This document shows, piece by piece, positions 34,137-41,938 of a stretch of DNA of 64,000 bases. Numbering within the stretch: position 1 is the stretch's first letter; each line of letters begins with the position of its first letter. Source of the stretch: Candidatus Saccharimonadota bacterium (GTDB lineage Bacteria > Patescibacteriota > Saccharimonadia > Saccharimonadales > Saccharimonadaceae); contig JAPUEE010000011.1 of NCBI GenBank assembly GCA_027492735.1, forward strand, positions 1-64,000, in the 5' to 3' direction. A program made the position numbers and the translations under genes. The notes under the pieces were generated by a model. That model was given only the letters and a program-made list of their open reading frames with translations. It did no database searches and was not told the DNA's origin.

Positions 34137-35309
34137 GTGCGATACAGAAAACCAGTTGCAAACAAGCAACGCAATCAACAACTCAAAACAAGCACCAAGC
34201 GTTCGGCAATTATTCTTGTTGCAGTAGCAGTGCTCGTTGGCGTTATTGCACCATCTTTTTCTCCTGATACACCAGTGGCGGCTCTCGATAATAGCGCGAA
34301 AATCAAAGCTCTCGAATCTCAGATTAGCACTTATAATGAACGGGCGAGGGAATTATCGGCACAATCTGACTCGTTGACCAAAGCTATCGACGTTCTAAAA
34401 AATGAGCAAGCTCAATTACAAGCTGAAATTGATCTCAATAATGCCAAGGCTGTAGATCTAAAGGCGAAGATCGCTGATAACGAGGCAAAGATCAAAGTTC
34501 GTGGTAATGATCTCAGTGAGATTATGGCGGAAATGTATCTAGATAATAAAGTTACTCCACTAGAGATGCTTGCAAGTAGCAATAATCTCAGTGACTACGT
34601 CGATAAACAGTCACAGCAGGCGACAGTCCAGGATCAGTTAAAAGATGCAATCGAGGAAATCAAAGAGCTCAAAGCTCAGCTCGAAAGCCAGAAAAAAGAC
34701 GTTGATGCAATTCTCGTTGACCAAAAAGCACGAAATGCACAGTTGGCTAGTAAACAGGGTGAACAGCAGTCATTGCTAAATAAAACGCAAGGTCAAGAGG
34801 CTGCCTATGCTAAATTAACCGCTGATAATCGCGACAAAATTCGTCAGTTACAGGCCGAGCAGGCTCGTGCTAACCAAACTAGTACTGGTGGCGGTAAAGT
34901 TGTTGCGGGCGATCCGAACCATGGCGGCTACCCAGCATACCTGAACAATGCTGCCAAAGACGCTCTCGTAGATCCATGGGGAATGTATAATCGCGAGTGT
35001 GTGAGTTACGCTGCCTGGAAAGTATACCAAACGTATGGCAATATGCCGTACTGGGGCGGTCGTGGCAATGCTAATCAGTGGGATGATAACGCACGTGCAG
35101 CAGGTATTCCAACTGGCTATACACCAAAGGTCAAATCTGTCGCTGTTTGGCATATCGGCTACTATGGTCACGTGGCTTGGGTAGAGTCTGTGAACAGTGA
35201 CGGTACATTCAATGTTTCAGAATACAACCGTGGTGGCGATGGTCAGTACCACGAGCGCGTCAATATTAGTACGAGCGGTGTCGTCTTTATCTACTTTGGC
35301 GAACGATAG
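34137..35309 (+). CDS. PcsB-like coiled-coil CHAP peptidoglycan hydrolase
   Basis: 390 residues from a GTG with a full AGGAGG upstream. A signal/anchor helix (AIILVAVAVLVGVIAPSF) is followed by a long coiled coil (about 50-240, e.g. KALESQISTYNERARELSAQ) and a C-terminal CHAP domain with Cys in YNRECVSYAAW and His in YYGHVAWVE. In streptococci and actinobacteria FtsEX activates exactly this type of coiled-coil hydrolase (PcsB, RipC) at the septum, and the gene directly follows ftsX. Confidence 0.93.
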   Translation: MRYRKPVANKQRNQQLKTSTKRSAIILVAVAVLVGVIAPSFSPDTPVAALDNSAKIKALESQISTYNERARELSAQSDSLTKAIDVLKNEQAQLQAEIDLNNAKAVDLKAKIADNEAKIKVRGNDLSEIMAEMYLDNKVTPLEMLASSNNLSDYVDKQSQQATVQDQLKDAIEEIKELKAQLESQKKDVDAILVDQKARNAQLASKQGEQQSLLNKTQGQEAAYAKLTADNRDKIRQLQAEQARANQTSTGGGKVVAGDPNHGGYPAYLNNAAKDALVDPWGMYNRECVSYAAWKVYQTYGNMPYWGGRGNANQWDDNARAAGIPTGYTPKVKSVAVWHIGYYGHVAWVESVNSDGTFNVSEYNRGGDGQYHERVNISTSGVVFIYFGER

Positions 35310-35355
35310 AATAGCAGGGTAGTTCCGCGGTATCGTTTATGCTAAAATAGAGGCA

Positions 35356-36603
35356 ATGAAAGTGAGTTTAAATCCTATGCAACCAGGTAGATCTACATTG
35401 CCAACTTCTTCTAATAGAAATACAGGAAAGAATCGAAAAACAGTCACTATTAGTATCATGTCGGTGATAGTGACAAGCCTGATCGTCGGTACGATTGGCT
35501 TTGCTATTGGCACCAGGTACCAGACCATTTTAGCTAGAACGAATGGCAGTTTGGACTATAGCAAGCTCAACGAGATCTATGGCGAGCTATCTCAGAATTT
35601 CGATGGCAAACTGGATAATGACAAACTAGTCCAAGGCGCAGCTGCGGGTATGGTGAATGCTGCAGGTGACCCGTATACAACGTTCTTTACAGCAGCCGAG
35701 GCCAAGGAATTCAATAGTGATCTATCCGGCACATTCGAAGGTGTTGGTATCGAACTAGGGCAGAACAGTGACAACCAGCTAGAGGTAGTATCACCGATCG
35801 ACGGTAGTCCTGCCAAGGCAGCCGGCATTAGGGCTCGTGATGTTATCGCTGGCGTTGACGATGTTAGTTCGGTGAGCTGGACTCCGGAAAAGGCAGTGAC
35901 AAAGATTCGCGGTAAAGCCGGTACGGTAGTTAAACTTACAGTGCTCCGAGACGGGGAGACAAAAGAGTTCAAAGTAACTCGTTCCAAAATCACCGTTCCT
36001 AGTGTTGAGCACGATATAAAAGACAATATTGGCTATCTCCGTATTTCGCGTTTTGGTGATGATACGGCTGGTTTAGCGGCCAAAGCGACTGACGCATTCC
36101 ACTCGGCTAATGTTCGCGGTGTTATTCTCGATTTGCGTGGTAATGGTGGCGGATATGTCGATGCTGCAAAAGCAGTGGCGAGTCTATGGCTACCATCAGG
36201 CCAGGTGATTGTGCAGGAACGTCGTGGTAACCAAGTGGTAGGAACAGAAACGTCTTCCGGAGAGGCAACACTCCAAGGCATTGCTACTGTTGTCCTCATT
36301 GATGGCGGTTCAGCCAGTGCTAGCGAAATAGTCGCGGGTGCACTAAAAGACAACGAGGCCGCAACGTTGGTCGGTACGACATCATATGGTAAAGGTAGCG
36401 TTCAGAAATTAGTGCCATTATCGAGCGGCGCTGAGCTCAAAGTCACGATCGCTAAATGGTATACGCCAAAGGGTCAAAATATCAATGGTAACGGTATTAA
36501 ACCAGATATTGAGGTAAAAATGACCTCAGATGAGTATAATGCCGGTAATGACACTCAACGCATCAAAGCTACCGAGATTTTGAATAAGAGAGAGACCCTC
36601 TGA
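35356..36603 (+). CDS. ctpA: S41-family C-terminal processing peptidase
   Basis: 415 residues: an N-terminal membrane anchor (ISIMSVIVTSLIVGTIGFAI), a PDZ domain (VSPIDGSPAKAAGIRARDVIAGVDD), then the protease core with the catalytic Ser in DGGSASASEIVAGALKD and Lys in TSYGKGSVQKL. CTPs trim or degrade envelope proteins and often control peptidoglycan hydrolases, fitting the position after the FtsEX-CHAP module. TAAAAT is 9 nt before the ATG. Confidence 0.95.
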   Translation: MKVSLNPMQPGRSTLPTSSNRNTGKNRKTVTISIMSVIVTSLIVGTIGFAIGTRYQTILARTNGSLDYSKLNEIYGELSQNFDGKLDNDKLVQGAAAGMVNAAGDPYTTFFTAAEAKEFNSDLSGTFEGVGIELGQNSDNQLEVVSPIDGSPAKAAGIRARDVIAGVDDVSSVSWTPEKAVTKIRGKAGTVVKLTVLRDGETKEFKVTRSKITVPSVEHDIKDNIGYLRISRFGDDTAGLAAKATDAFHSANVRGVILDLRGNGGGYVDAAKAVASLWLPSGQVIVQERRGNQVVGTETSSGEATLQGIATVVLIDGGSASASEIVAGALKDNEAATLVGTTSYGKGSVQKLVPLSSGAELKVTIAKWYTPKGQNINGNGIKPDIEVKMTSDEYNAGNDTQRIKATEILNKRETL

Positions 36604-36613
36604 TAATTACGAA

Positions 36614-36702
36614 CCCCGGGTCCTGCCGCTCGGTCCGCCCCTAAAATTTTTTATCTCTGGTAAAAACATTTTAGGGGCTGCCCCGCCTCGCGTCACCCGG
36701 GG
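36614..36702. repeat. GC-rich palindromic repeat, copy 2 with internal hairpin
   Basis: Outer arms CCCCGGGT (36614-36621) and ACCCGGGG (36695-36702) enclose an 11-bp perfect stem GCCCCTAAAAT (36637-36647) / ATTTTAGGGGC (36668-36678). CTGCCCCGCCTCGCGTC (36678-36694) is the exact reverse complement of 469-485 after parA, and GGGTCCTGCC (36618-36627) of 481-490. The middle hairpin is absent in copy 1. Possible REP/MITE-like element that also ends the ctpA transcript. Confidence 0.65.
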
Positions 36703-36734
36703 TAGGTGTGAGCAAGCAATAGTTTCACAAAAAT

Positions 36735-36764
36735 TTGACTCAATGGTTTCGTTTGGTGTACACT
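36735..36764 (+). promoter_or_regulatory. promoter of the leader-peptide transcript
   Basis: TTGACT (36735-36740) and TACACT (36759-36764) with an 18-bp spacer, followed by GAGGAAAG at the expected distance before the leader ATG at 36784. Confidence 0.65.
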
Positions 36765-36783
36765 AGTATTCGAGGAAAGTACT

Positions 36784-36882
36784 ATGACGAAGTTTGCAGA
36801 CAGCCAGACCCCAGTCACGCACCATAACATGGTGTGCTTGCTAGGTTTGATTGTACCGCGTCCTTCGGCTGTTGCTTTCTAG
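36784..36882 (+). CDS. 32-codon leader ORF
   Basis: A short ORF with its own promoter and a strong Shine-Dalgarno (GAGGAAAG, about 6 nt spacing), ending in TAG. The peptide begins MTKFADSQTPVTHH and ends IVPRPSAVAF; there is no run of a single amino acid that would point to tRNA-based attenuation. Its last codons overlap the 5' arm of a hairpin (36862-36871) that competes with a downstream terminator, as expected of a regulatory leader peptide. Too short for product assignment. Confidence 0.5.
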   Translation: MTKFADSQTPVTHHNMVCLLGLIVPRPSAVAF

Positions 36883-36937
36883 TACCACATACAATTTATA
36901 AACGAAAAGCAGCCGAAGGGAAACCTCCGGCGTTTTT
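36862..36937 (+). promoter_or_regulatory. attenuator with competing hairpins
   Basis: CCTTCGGCTG (36862-36871) can pair perfectly with CAGCCGAAGG (36910-36919). The latter also forms the 5' arm of a terminator, GCCGAAGG (36912-36919), GAAA loop, CCTCCGGC (36924-36931), with one A/C mismatch, followed by T5 (36933-36937). Only one can form. A ribosome at the leader stop codon (36880) would cover the upstream arm and favour termination. Confidence 0.6.
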
Positions 36938-36971
36938 GTTTATAAAAAACCAAAGAGAAGGGAAAAGTACG

Positions 36972-37229
36972 ATGACCGTTCGAAAGAGGGTCGAGGCATT
37001 CCTCGATCAGCGCCTATGCGGCATGGACTTCGTTTCATGGCGAAATGCCATGCGAGCGATGTCTGAGTTCGGCATTCGCAAGCGCGACGTAGGTCGCGCC
37101 ATCCGGAAAGGGTGGCTAAAGGTCTACTGTGGGTTTGATACCCACAATGGACACGGCGGCGGATCGACGGGGTGGGTGCTCCTTGCAAAGGGGCCAAACC
37201 TCTCCACCGGGGAGCCGAGCCTTACCTAG
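36972..37229 (+). CDS. 85-residue basic protein behind the attenuator
   Basis: Starts at an ATG with AGAAGGG upstream. Basic N-terminal two-thirds (VRKRVEAFLDQRL, FGIRKRDVGRAIRKGWLKV) with a Trp and helix-turn-helix-like spacing, then a Gly/His-rich NGHGGGSTGWVLLAKGPN. Third codon positions are mostly G or C, unlike most neighbours, which hints at transfer. I recognise no family. Expression should depend on read-through of the terminator at 36912-36937. Confidence 0.55.
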   Translation: MTVRKRVEAFLDQRLCGMDFVSWRNAMRAMSEFGIRKRDVGRAIRKGWLKVYCGFDTHNGHGGGSTGWVLLAKGPNLSTGEPSLT

Positions 37230-37453
37230 GCTGAGCTCTCAGTAGGAGGCATGGTCACATCTCCTCACGAGGGAGAATCTGGCCAGAGGGGATGGCGGCA
37301 TACGGCCACAAGCTGAAAACCGCCACCCCGGGCCTCGTCCACTTTTTCCTCTCTCTGACAACATAGTGTCGTCCTCGCAGGCTGTTTTTAGCCTCGGACG
37401 ACACTTCGCCTCTCTACTTGCACAAAGTTAGCGAAACCTTTATACTGATAGGC
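37230..37453 (+). other. GC-rich structured intergenic segment
   Basis: No ORF of note. It contains short inverted repeats such as GAGGCATGG/CATCTCCTC-type pairs and ends in a large hairpin described separately. It may be the 3' UTR of the 85-residue gene or a separate small RNA. The -10 box of the response regulator (TATACT, 37441-37446) lies at its end. Confidence 0.4.
37365..37405 (+). terminator. large two-part hairpin
   Basis: AGTGTCGTCC (37365-37374) pairs with GGACGACACT (37396-37405), and inside it AGGCT (37379-37383) pairs with AGCCT (37390-37394) over a GTTTTT loop. It likely ends the attenuated transcript, although the U-run is in the loop rather than after the stem. Confidence 0.6.
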
Positions 37454-37843
37454 ATGGAACATGGAACAAAGCACAAGATTTTATTGGTCGAAGACGATGA
37501 AGTACTGGCTACTGTCTATAAACAGCGACTGGAACTCGAGGGTTTCGAAGTTCAGCGTGTTGATAACGGCGAGGATGCTTTGCAGACTGCACTAGAGTTC
37601 CAACCCGAGCTTATTCTATTAGATGTTATGATGCCAAAACTAAACGGTTTCGATGTGCTCGATATCTTGCGAAACACCCCAGCGACCCACAATATTCATA
37701 TTATTATGCTAACAGCGCTCAGTCAGCCAAAAGATGCCGAACGCGCCAAAGAACTTGGTGCTGACGATTTCCTCGTTAAATCTCAAGTTGTCATTAGCGA
37801 TGTGGTGGATCGTATCAAACACCAACTCAGTATCAAAGACTAA
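37454..37843 (+). CDS. single-domain response regulator (CheY-like receiver)
   Basis: 129 residues, receiver domain only. The acidic pair is in LLVEDDEVLA, the phosphoacceptor Asp in LILLDVMMPKLNGFD, the Thr in IIMLTALSQ, and the Lys in DDFLVKSQV. Start chosen at ATG 37454, 7 nt after TATACT; the in-frame ATG at 37418 precedes that box. No output domain and no adjacent kinase; the next gene is an FHA protein. Confidence 0.92.
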   Translation: MEHGTKHKILLVEDDEVLATVYKQRLELEGFEVQRVDNGEDALQTALEFQPELILLDVMMPKLNGFDVLDILRNTPATHNIHIIMLTALSQPKDAERAKELGADDFLVKSQVVISDVVDRIKHQLSIKD

Positions 37844-37896
37844 TAACAAGACCCGCATTGCCCAGCGGCTTCGAAGGAAATGCAAGCAATAGTTCA

Positions 37897-37925
37897 TTGA
37901 CTTTTTATCGTTTCTGTGCTACAAT
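37897..37925 (+). promoter_or_regulatory. promoter of the FHA-protein gene
   Basis: TTGACT (37897-37902) and TACAAT (37920-37925) with a 17-bp spacer. Confidence 0.6.
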
Positions 37926-37953
37926 TGTAGCTAGAAAACAATAACATAAACAT

Positions 37954-39657
37954 ATGACTACCACTGATCCATCGTATAATCACAAGAACGACCAGCCTGT
38001 ATATCCGGAGATTCCATTAGAGTTTGCTCACAAACTGGAAAAGAATCAGCCTCAGAGGCTAGCAGTTGGTCCAGAAATACCTAATTATCCCAAACCGCTG
38101 TTGTTGATACAGGTTGAAGCGGTAAAAGACGCTGCGCCGGTGAATCTAGCAGTGTTTGATGTGAGAGGTCTTGCTTTCGCACCAAGTGATTTTGCAATTT
38201 TTAACCTGGACTCGCCAAAAAACTACAAGGTGTCATTTGGCACTGGAGACAGTGATCGATTTACGCTCGGTCGATCTTCGACAGATGCTAACGAAGAACA
38301 GCGAAAGGCTATGCAAGAACTTGGGCTAGGAGATCATCTCAATGTATCTCGAGACCATCTCATTATTTCTAGTCAAAAGATTGATAATCGAACAGACCTC
38401 TATTTCGAGGATGTCTCGAGTAATGGCACTGTTGTGAGTCGAGATCCAGAACTGTTGATTGCCGCAATGGAGAGTGCCAAGATGCCGACTGCTGACCAAA
38501 TCGCCAAAAATATGCGGACTGAATACAAAGAGACGACGGTGAACGAGGTGATCGCCGAACCCGAACCCCTCTCTGCAATTGGTGATACGGTGGACCGCTC
38601 AAAACTCGAGCAGCCAGCAGAGTCGTTTGAACATCGAAAAACTATCAAGACTCAGCCCGAATGGATTAAAACAGCCGAGGAAAAGATTGGTTGGATCCTG
38701 AATAGTCCTGGTGATACTAGTATGGCACGTGACTTTTTGCGTACCCTCGGTGCTACGCCAGAGGAAATTCGCGCCAAACTTGATCCTAATACCGGAGATC
38801 CGGAGGCAAGAGTGGGACTTCAGAATATTATTCGACGTACTATCGATGAGTTGGGTGATCAGAATCTCTTGCCCGAACGCGTACAGGCTAACCTCCTGGA
38901 TCCTTATGGTCAGGGCGGCAAGGCAGATGACTTCGGCTTTAGCTTCGACTCAAAGCAAAAATATGAATCGAGAGATTATTCGGCCATGCTCGCAGTAGCG
39001 ATGCTCGATGGCCGGTTCAATACCGAGCGATCAGATAGAGAAGAGCAGTCTATCGGTGCAGGTCATCACCGCACGGCGGCTAAAATGGCTCTAAAACAAA
39101 TCGGCGCTGACGAGAGCTATGCTAACGCTCCTGATACCGCCAACGAAGAGCTTTCGGCTGAGCAGGATAGCATTCGTGAATTACACCGCACATTAACGGA
39201 ATACATCAATAACAGCGGTATAACCGAAGAGATCAAAGGAATTATGACTATTGCTCGCGATCTCGAAAGTATCGTTAGTCCCGATAGGATCGATGTAGAT
39301 ACTCTTCGTGATCGCGCGGTATTTTTCGTAGACAAGATCGAACAACTCACCAATCGTCTCCATGAACTGCAGACTATACCGGGCAAAGTTGAGCAGGAAA
39401 TAGATCTACGCCAGTCTAGCAAGGATGAGCAGCGAACCTTTGAAAACATAGGGCACGAACTGAGAGCGATAACTTCGAGATCTGATAGTATTTCTCATCA
39501 GGATCACCTCGTGCGATTATTGTCGAGTCTCAAATATACTGACGACGGTATGCATATATTACAGATCAAGGGACTCATCCGTCGTGGCCAGCTCAATGAA
39601 ATCGCTCGAATACTCCATGATATAGGTAACAAGGTAGAGACGCTGGCCAATAGATAA
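37954..39657 (+). CDS. large FHA-domain protein
   Basis: 567 residues. About residues 85-160 form a forkhead-associated domain: FTLGRSSTD, LNVSRDHLIIS and YFEDVSSNGTVVS match the G-R-S, S-x-x-H and S-S-N-G-T core that binds phosphothreonine. The remaining 400 residues are charged and helical with no recognised domain. It suggests Ser/Thr phosphorylation signalling, yet no Hanks-type kinase or phosphatase lies in the window. Closed by a strong bidirectional terminator. Confidence 0.85.
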   Translation: MTTTDPSYNHKNDQPVYPEIPLEFAHKLEKNQPQRLAVGPEIPNYPKPLLLIQVEAVKDAAPVNLAVFDVRGLAFAPSDFAIFNLDSPKNYKVSFGTGDSDRFTLGRSSTDANEEQRKAMQELGLGDHLNVSRDHLIISSQKIDNRTDLYFEDVSSNGTVVSRDPELLIAAMESAKMPTADQIAKNMRTEYKETTVNEVIAEPEPLSAIGDTVDRSKLEQPAESFEHRKTIKTQPEWIKTAEEKIGWILNSPGDTSMARDFLRTLGATPEEIRAKLDPNTGDPEARVGLQNIIRRTIDELGDQNLLPERVQANLLDPYGQGGKADDFGFSFDSKQKYESRDYSAMLAVAMLDGRFNTERSDREEQSIGAGHHRTAAKMALKQIGADESYANAPDTANEELSAEQDSIRELHRTLTEYINNSGITEEIKGIMTIARDLESIVSPDRIDVDTLRDRAVFFVDKIEQLTNRLHELQTIPGKVEQEIDLRQSSKDEQRTFENIGHELRAITSRSDSISHQDHLVRLLSSLKYTDDGMHILQIKGLIRRGQLNEIARILHDIGNKVETLANR

Positions 39658-39676
39658 TTCACTGCACATTTAAACT

Positions 39677-39705
39677 AAAATCTCCCTGAGAAATAGGGAG
39701 ATTTT
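39677..39705. terminator. bidirectional terminator
   Basis: AAAATCTCCCT (39677-39687) pairs with AGGGAGATTTT (39695-39705) over a 7-nt loop, with A-run and T-run on opposite sides. It serves the FHA gene on the plus strand and rpmA on the minus strand. Confidence 0.85.
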
Positions 39706-39721
39706 TTAGAAAATGATTCTA

Positions 39722-39994
39722 TTACTCAACGCACACTTGGGTGCGCCAGGTAGTTTTACCGGTGAAATTCTTTATCTTGCGGCGAACAAACTTGACGACG
39801 CCATCTTTGTCGGCGTGAATAGTAAAGTTGCGGCTGACGTAAGTGCCAGGACCAGCAATTTTTGTAGCGCCAACTTGACGTACGATAACTTGACCAGCGT
39901 TAACTTTCTGACCACCGAAAACCTTGACGCCGAGGCGCTGACCGGCGTTGTTATGGATGTTTTTGGACGAACCGCCCGCTTTAACATGAGACAT
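39722..39994 (-). CDS. rpmA: ribosomal protein bL27
   Basis: 90 residues: SHVKAGGSSKN, QRLGVKVFGGQKVNAGQVIVRQ and HADKDGVVKFVRRK are the bL27 core; the usual N-terminus AHKKGGGS is recognisable. The N-terminal tail reaches the peptidyl-transferase centre. A C-terminal basic extension (KNFTGKTTWR) is longer than in E. coli. On the minus strand, TTGCAC (40054-40049) and TACAAT (40031-40026) form its promoter; rplU is not adjacent. Confidence 0.93.
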   Translation of the reverse strand: MSHVKAGGSSKNIHNNAGQRLGVKVFGGQKVNAGQVIVRQVGATKIAGPGTYVSRNFTIHADKDGVVKFVRRKIKNFTGKTTWRTQVCVE

Positions 39995-40058
39995 ACTTTA
40001 AAACACTCCTTCGTTATTTTCGTCCATTGTACACTAAAAAGACTTTTTGTGCAAGCGA

Positions 40059-40087
40059 TTGACATGTAGTAAAATCTAATGTAATAA
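40059..40087 (+). promoter_or_regulatory. promoter of the HAD-like gene
   Basis: TTGACA (40059-40064) and TAATAA (40082-40087), 17-bp spacer, divergent from and interleaved with the rpmA promoter. Confidence 0.6.
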
Positions 40088-40110
40088 TATGCTCTAATAG
40101 TGGAGAAAGG

Positions 40111-40755
40111 ATGAGAATGGCAAGAGGGGAACGAGAAACCTGGGCGATAGATATTGACGATGTGTGTTTAGATTATGGTGGTGGGTTTACTCGCTTTAAT
40201 AATCGGGTTGGTTGGACATCTGGCATGAGGCCGCATGACTACAGCGAGCAATGGGGGCAGTTATGGGGGGGGGTCGGCTCGGAAGAAATAGCTAGACGGA
40301 CGACTTCTATGAATCGTGGCATGAATCCATTTTTGCGGCCGGTCAGAGATTCACAGCTAGCTCTCGCGGCTCTCGCGAAGCATCACGATTTAATAATACT
40401 AACCTCTAGGCCGAGGGATATTCATGAAATCACAAAATCGACTATAGACAGACATTTTCCTGATATATTTCGAGATATACGCTATCTCGAAGGTGGCTGG
40501 GGTGATCGAGGGGCTAACGAAGCAGTCACCAAAGGCGAAACTGCCATAGAGATCGGTGCTTCGACATTAGTTGATGATCAACCGCGCCATGCCATTGGCA
40601 TGGCTATGGCTGGTGGTGTTGGTCTATTGTTTGGCGGTAGTCAGTTAGCGGCCACTACTGTCTCGGACGAGGCCGGAGTAATAAAGGTGGCCACGTGGAG
40701 AGAGGTTCTAGATCATGCTGGAATCGAACCTGACTCAGCGCTTCCTCAGGACTAA
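40111..40755 (+). CDS. HAD-superfamily 5'-nucleotidase-like protein with G9 tract
   Basis: 214 residues. AIDIDDVCLDY is HAD motif I (D-x-D), LIILTSRPRD motif II, and GASTLVDDQPRHA motif IV, in the arrangement of NT5C-like (deoxy)ribonucleotidases. ATG 40117 has better spacing to GAGAAAGG than 40111. Nine consecutive G (40265-40273) encode Trp-Gly-Gly-Val about residue 52; a one-base slip would truncate the protein. The 3' end overlaps the convergent methylase by 21 bp. Confidence 0.7.
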   Translation: MRMARGERETWAIDIDDVCLDYGGGFTRFNNRVGWTSGMRPHDYSEQWGQLWGGVGSEEIARRTTSMNRGMNPFLRPVRDSQLALAALAKHHDLIILTSRPRDIHEITKSTIDRHFPDIFRDIRYLEGGWGDRGANEAVTKGETAIEIGASTLVDDQPRHAIGMAMAGGVGLLFGGSQLAATTVSDEAGVIKVATWREVLDHAGIEPDSALPQD

Positions 40756-41850
40756 CAGCTCGCGGCCGACAACTTGGTCTTCGCGATGATAGACGAGGGG
40801 AATTGATTTGTCTGAATAATATAGTTGTTCAAATCCTATCTCTGATAAATCACGAATAAGTGGGAGATGATGAACGTTTCCGTGGACAAACCAGCAGGGC
40901 ACTGCGATGGTCATGCCAGTGTCGGACGAGACCTGCGTGCGGAGATTTGCTAGGAATTTTGACAGAATGATATTACAAGTATTCATTACTTCATTCAGAA
41001 CTGCTGGTGGTGGAACAGCGGTGAAAGCGCGACCAAGATAGGTTTCGGTAGCGATGATATCTATCGGTGCTTGCCAGCGGTGCGATGTGGCGTCGCCGAC
41101 TTCTAATTTGGATGCAAAATCTATATGATGAGTTGATTTTAGCCACTTCAGATTGGCTTCTGAGTATTCGATCATGCGTGGCTCTAGATCAGTACCATAG
41201 ACTGACAATCCCATGAGGGCTGCCTCCTGGAGAACGACGCCCGTACCACAGAAAGGGTCGAGGAGCATGGGTGTAGTGGCTTTGTCTAGCTTGGCGACGC
41301 CAGCGGCCAGGTTGACCATGGTTTGAGCTAGTTTTGGCGGCAGCATCCCAACGCGGGCGTCGCGCTTTGGCCGCGATCGGTCTCGAAAGGTATAGGCAGG
41401 TATGTCTTGGACGAATATGGTTTTTGCGAGCAACTCGCGACCGTTTATGTGGGCAAAAATAAATTCAATTTTGTTTGGCTTGGTTAGTTTGTTATGGAAA
41501 ACGGTAGCGCTCGATAGAGCAGCTTCGGTGCTGGGGACGAGCCGGACCGACCCACGACGTTTTTTAACATCGAGCCCAAAACGAAACAGCTCACGCGGCG
41601 AGAGTTTTGTGCCATAGGTGGACAGTCCGAGCGTCACTTTACCCTCGACCGGAAGATGCTCGGCAATATTTTTCCAGGTATTATCAACCACGGTCGCTAC
41701 TTTGACGACAGAACCGAGACGGCTGAAATCGACGTCTACTGCTGTCTCGAGCAGAGCGATAGGGCCATAGAGTTGGACCTCTGATCCAAACACTGCTCGC
41801 AGCTCAGCAAAGCCAATTTCTGGCTGACGGCCTAAAACGAATAATAACAT
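40735..41850 (-). CDS. Trm11/UPF0020-like RNA guanine methyltransferase
   Basis: 371 residues. The N-terminus LLFVLGRQPEIGFAELRAVFG and following region resemble the THUMP-containing part of Trm11/TrmG10 proteins, and the Rossmann domain has LLDPFCGTGVVLQEAALMG then VYGTDLEPRM. The motif IV position, normally D/N-P-P-Y-G, reads IATETYLGRA, so the catalytic P-P-Y is missing. It may still bind SAM and RNA. Homologues N2-methylate guanosine 10 of tRNA. Confidence 0.75.
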   Translation of the reverse strand: MLLFVLGRQPEIGFAELRAVFGSEVQLYGPIALLETAVDVDFSRLGSVVKVATVVDNTWKNIAEHLPVEGKVTLGLSTYGTKLSPRELFRFGLDVKKRRGSVRLVPSTEAALSSATVFHNKLTKPNKIEFIFAHINGRELLAKTIFVQDIPAYTFRDRSRPKRDARVGMLPPKLAQTMVNLAAGVAKLDKATTPMLLDPFCGTGVVLQEAALMGLSVYGTDLEPRMIEYSEANLKWLKSTHHIDFASKLEVGDATSHRWQAPIDIIATETYLGRAFTAVPPPAVLNEVMNTCNIILSKFLANLRTQVSSDTGMTIAVPCWFVHGNVHHLPLIRDLSEIGFEQLYYSDKSIPLVYHREDQVVGRELLVLRKR

Positions 41851-41938
41851 GATGCCTATTGTAACAGTTTTATGATATGCGTACTAGCTAGGGTCGTCAT
41901 TGACATAGGTCAAAGGAAGAGGATATACTCTTTACTAT

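Noticed and set aside
36771-36786. GAGGAAAG near 36772 as the 5' end of an RNase P RNA
   Set aside because: The rest of the RNase P core (for example the ACAGNRA and 3' pairing elements) is absent; the sequence is better explained as the Shine-Dalgarno of the leader ORF.
39772-40065. 97-residue minus-strand ORF overlapping rpmA
   Set aside because: It is another frame across rpmA and its promoter and resembles no protein; the bL27 frame explains the region.
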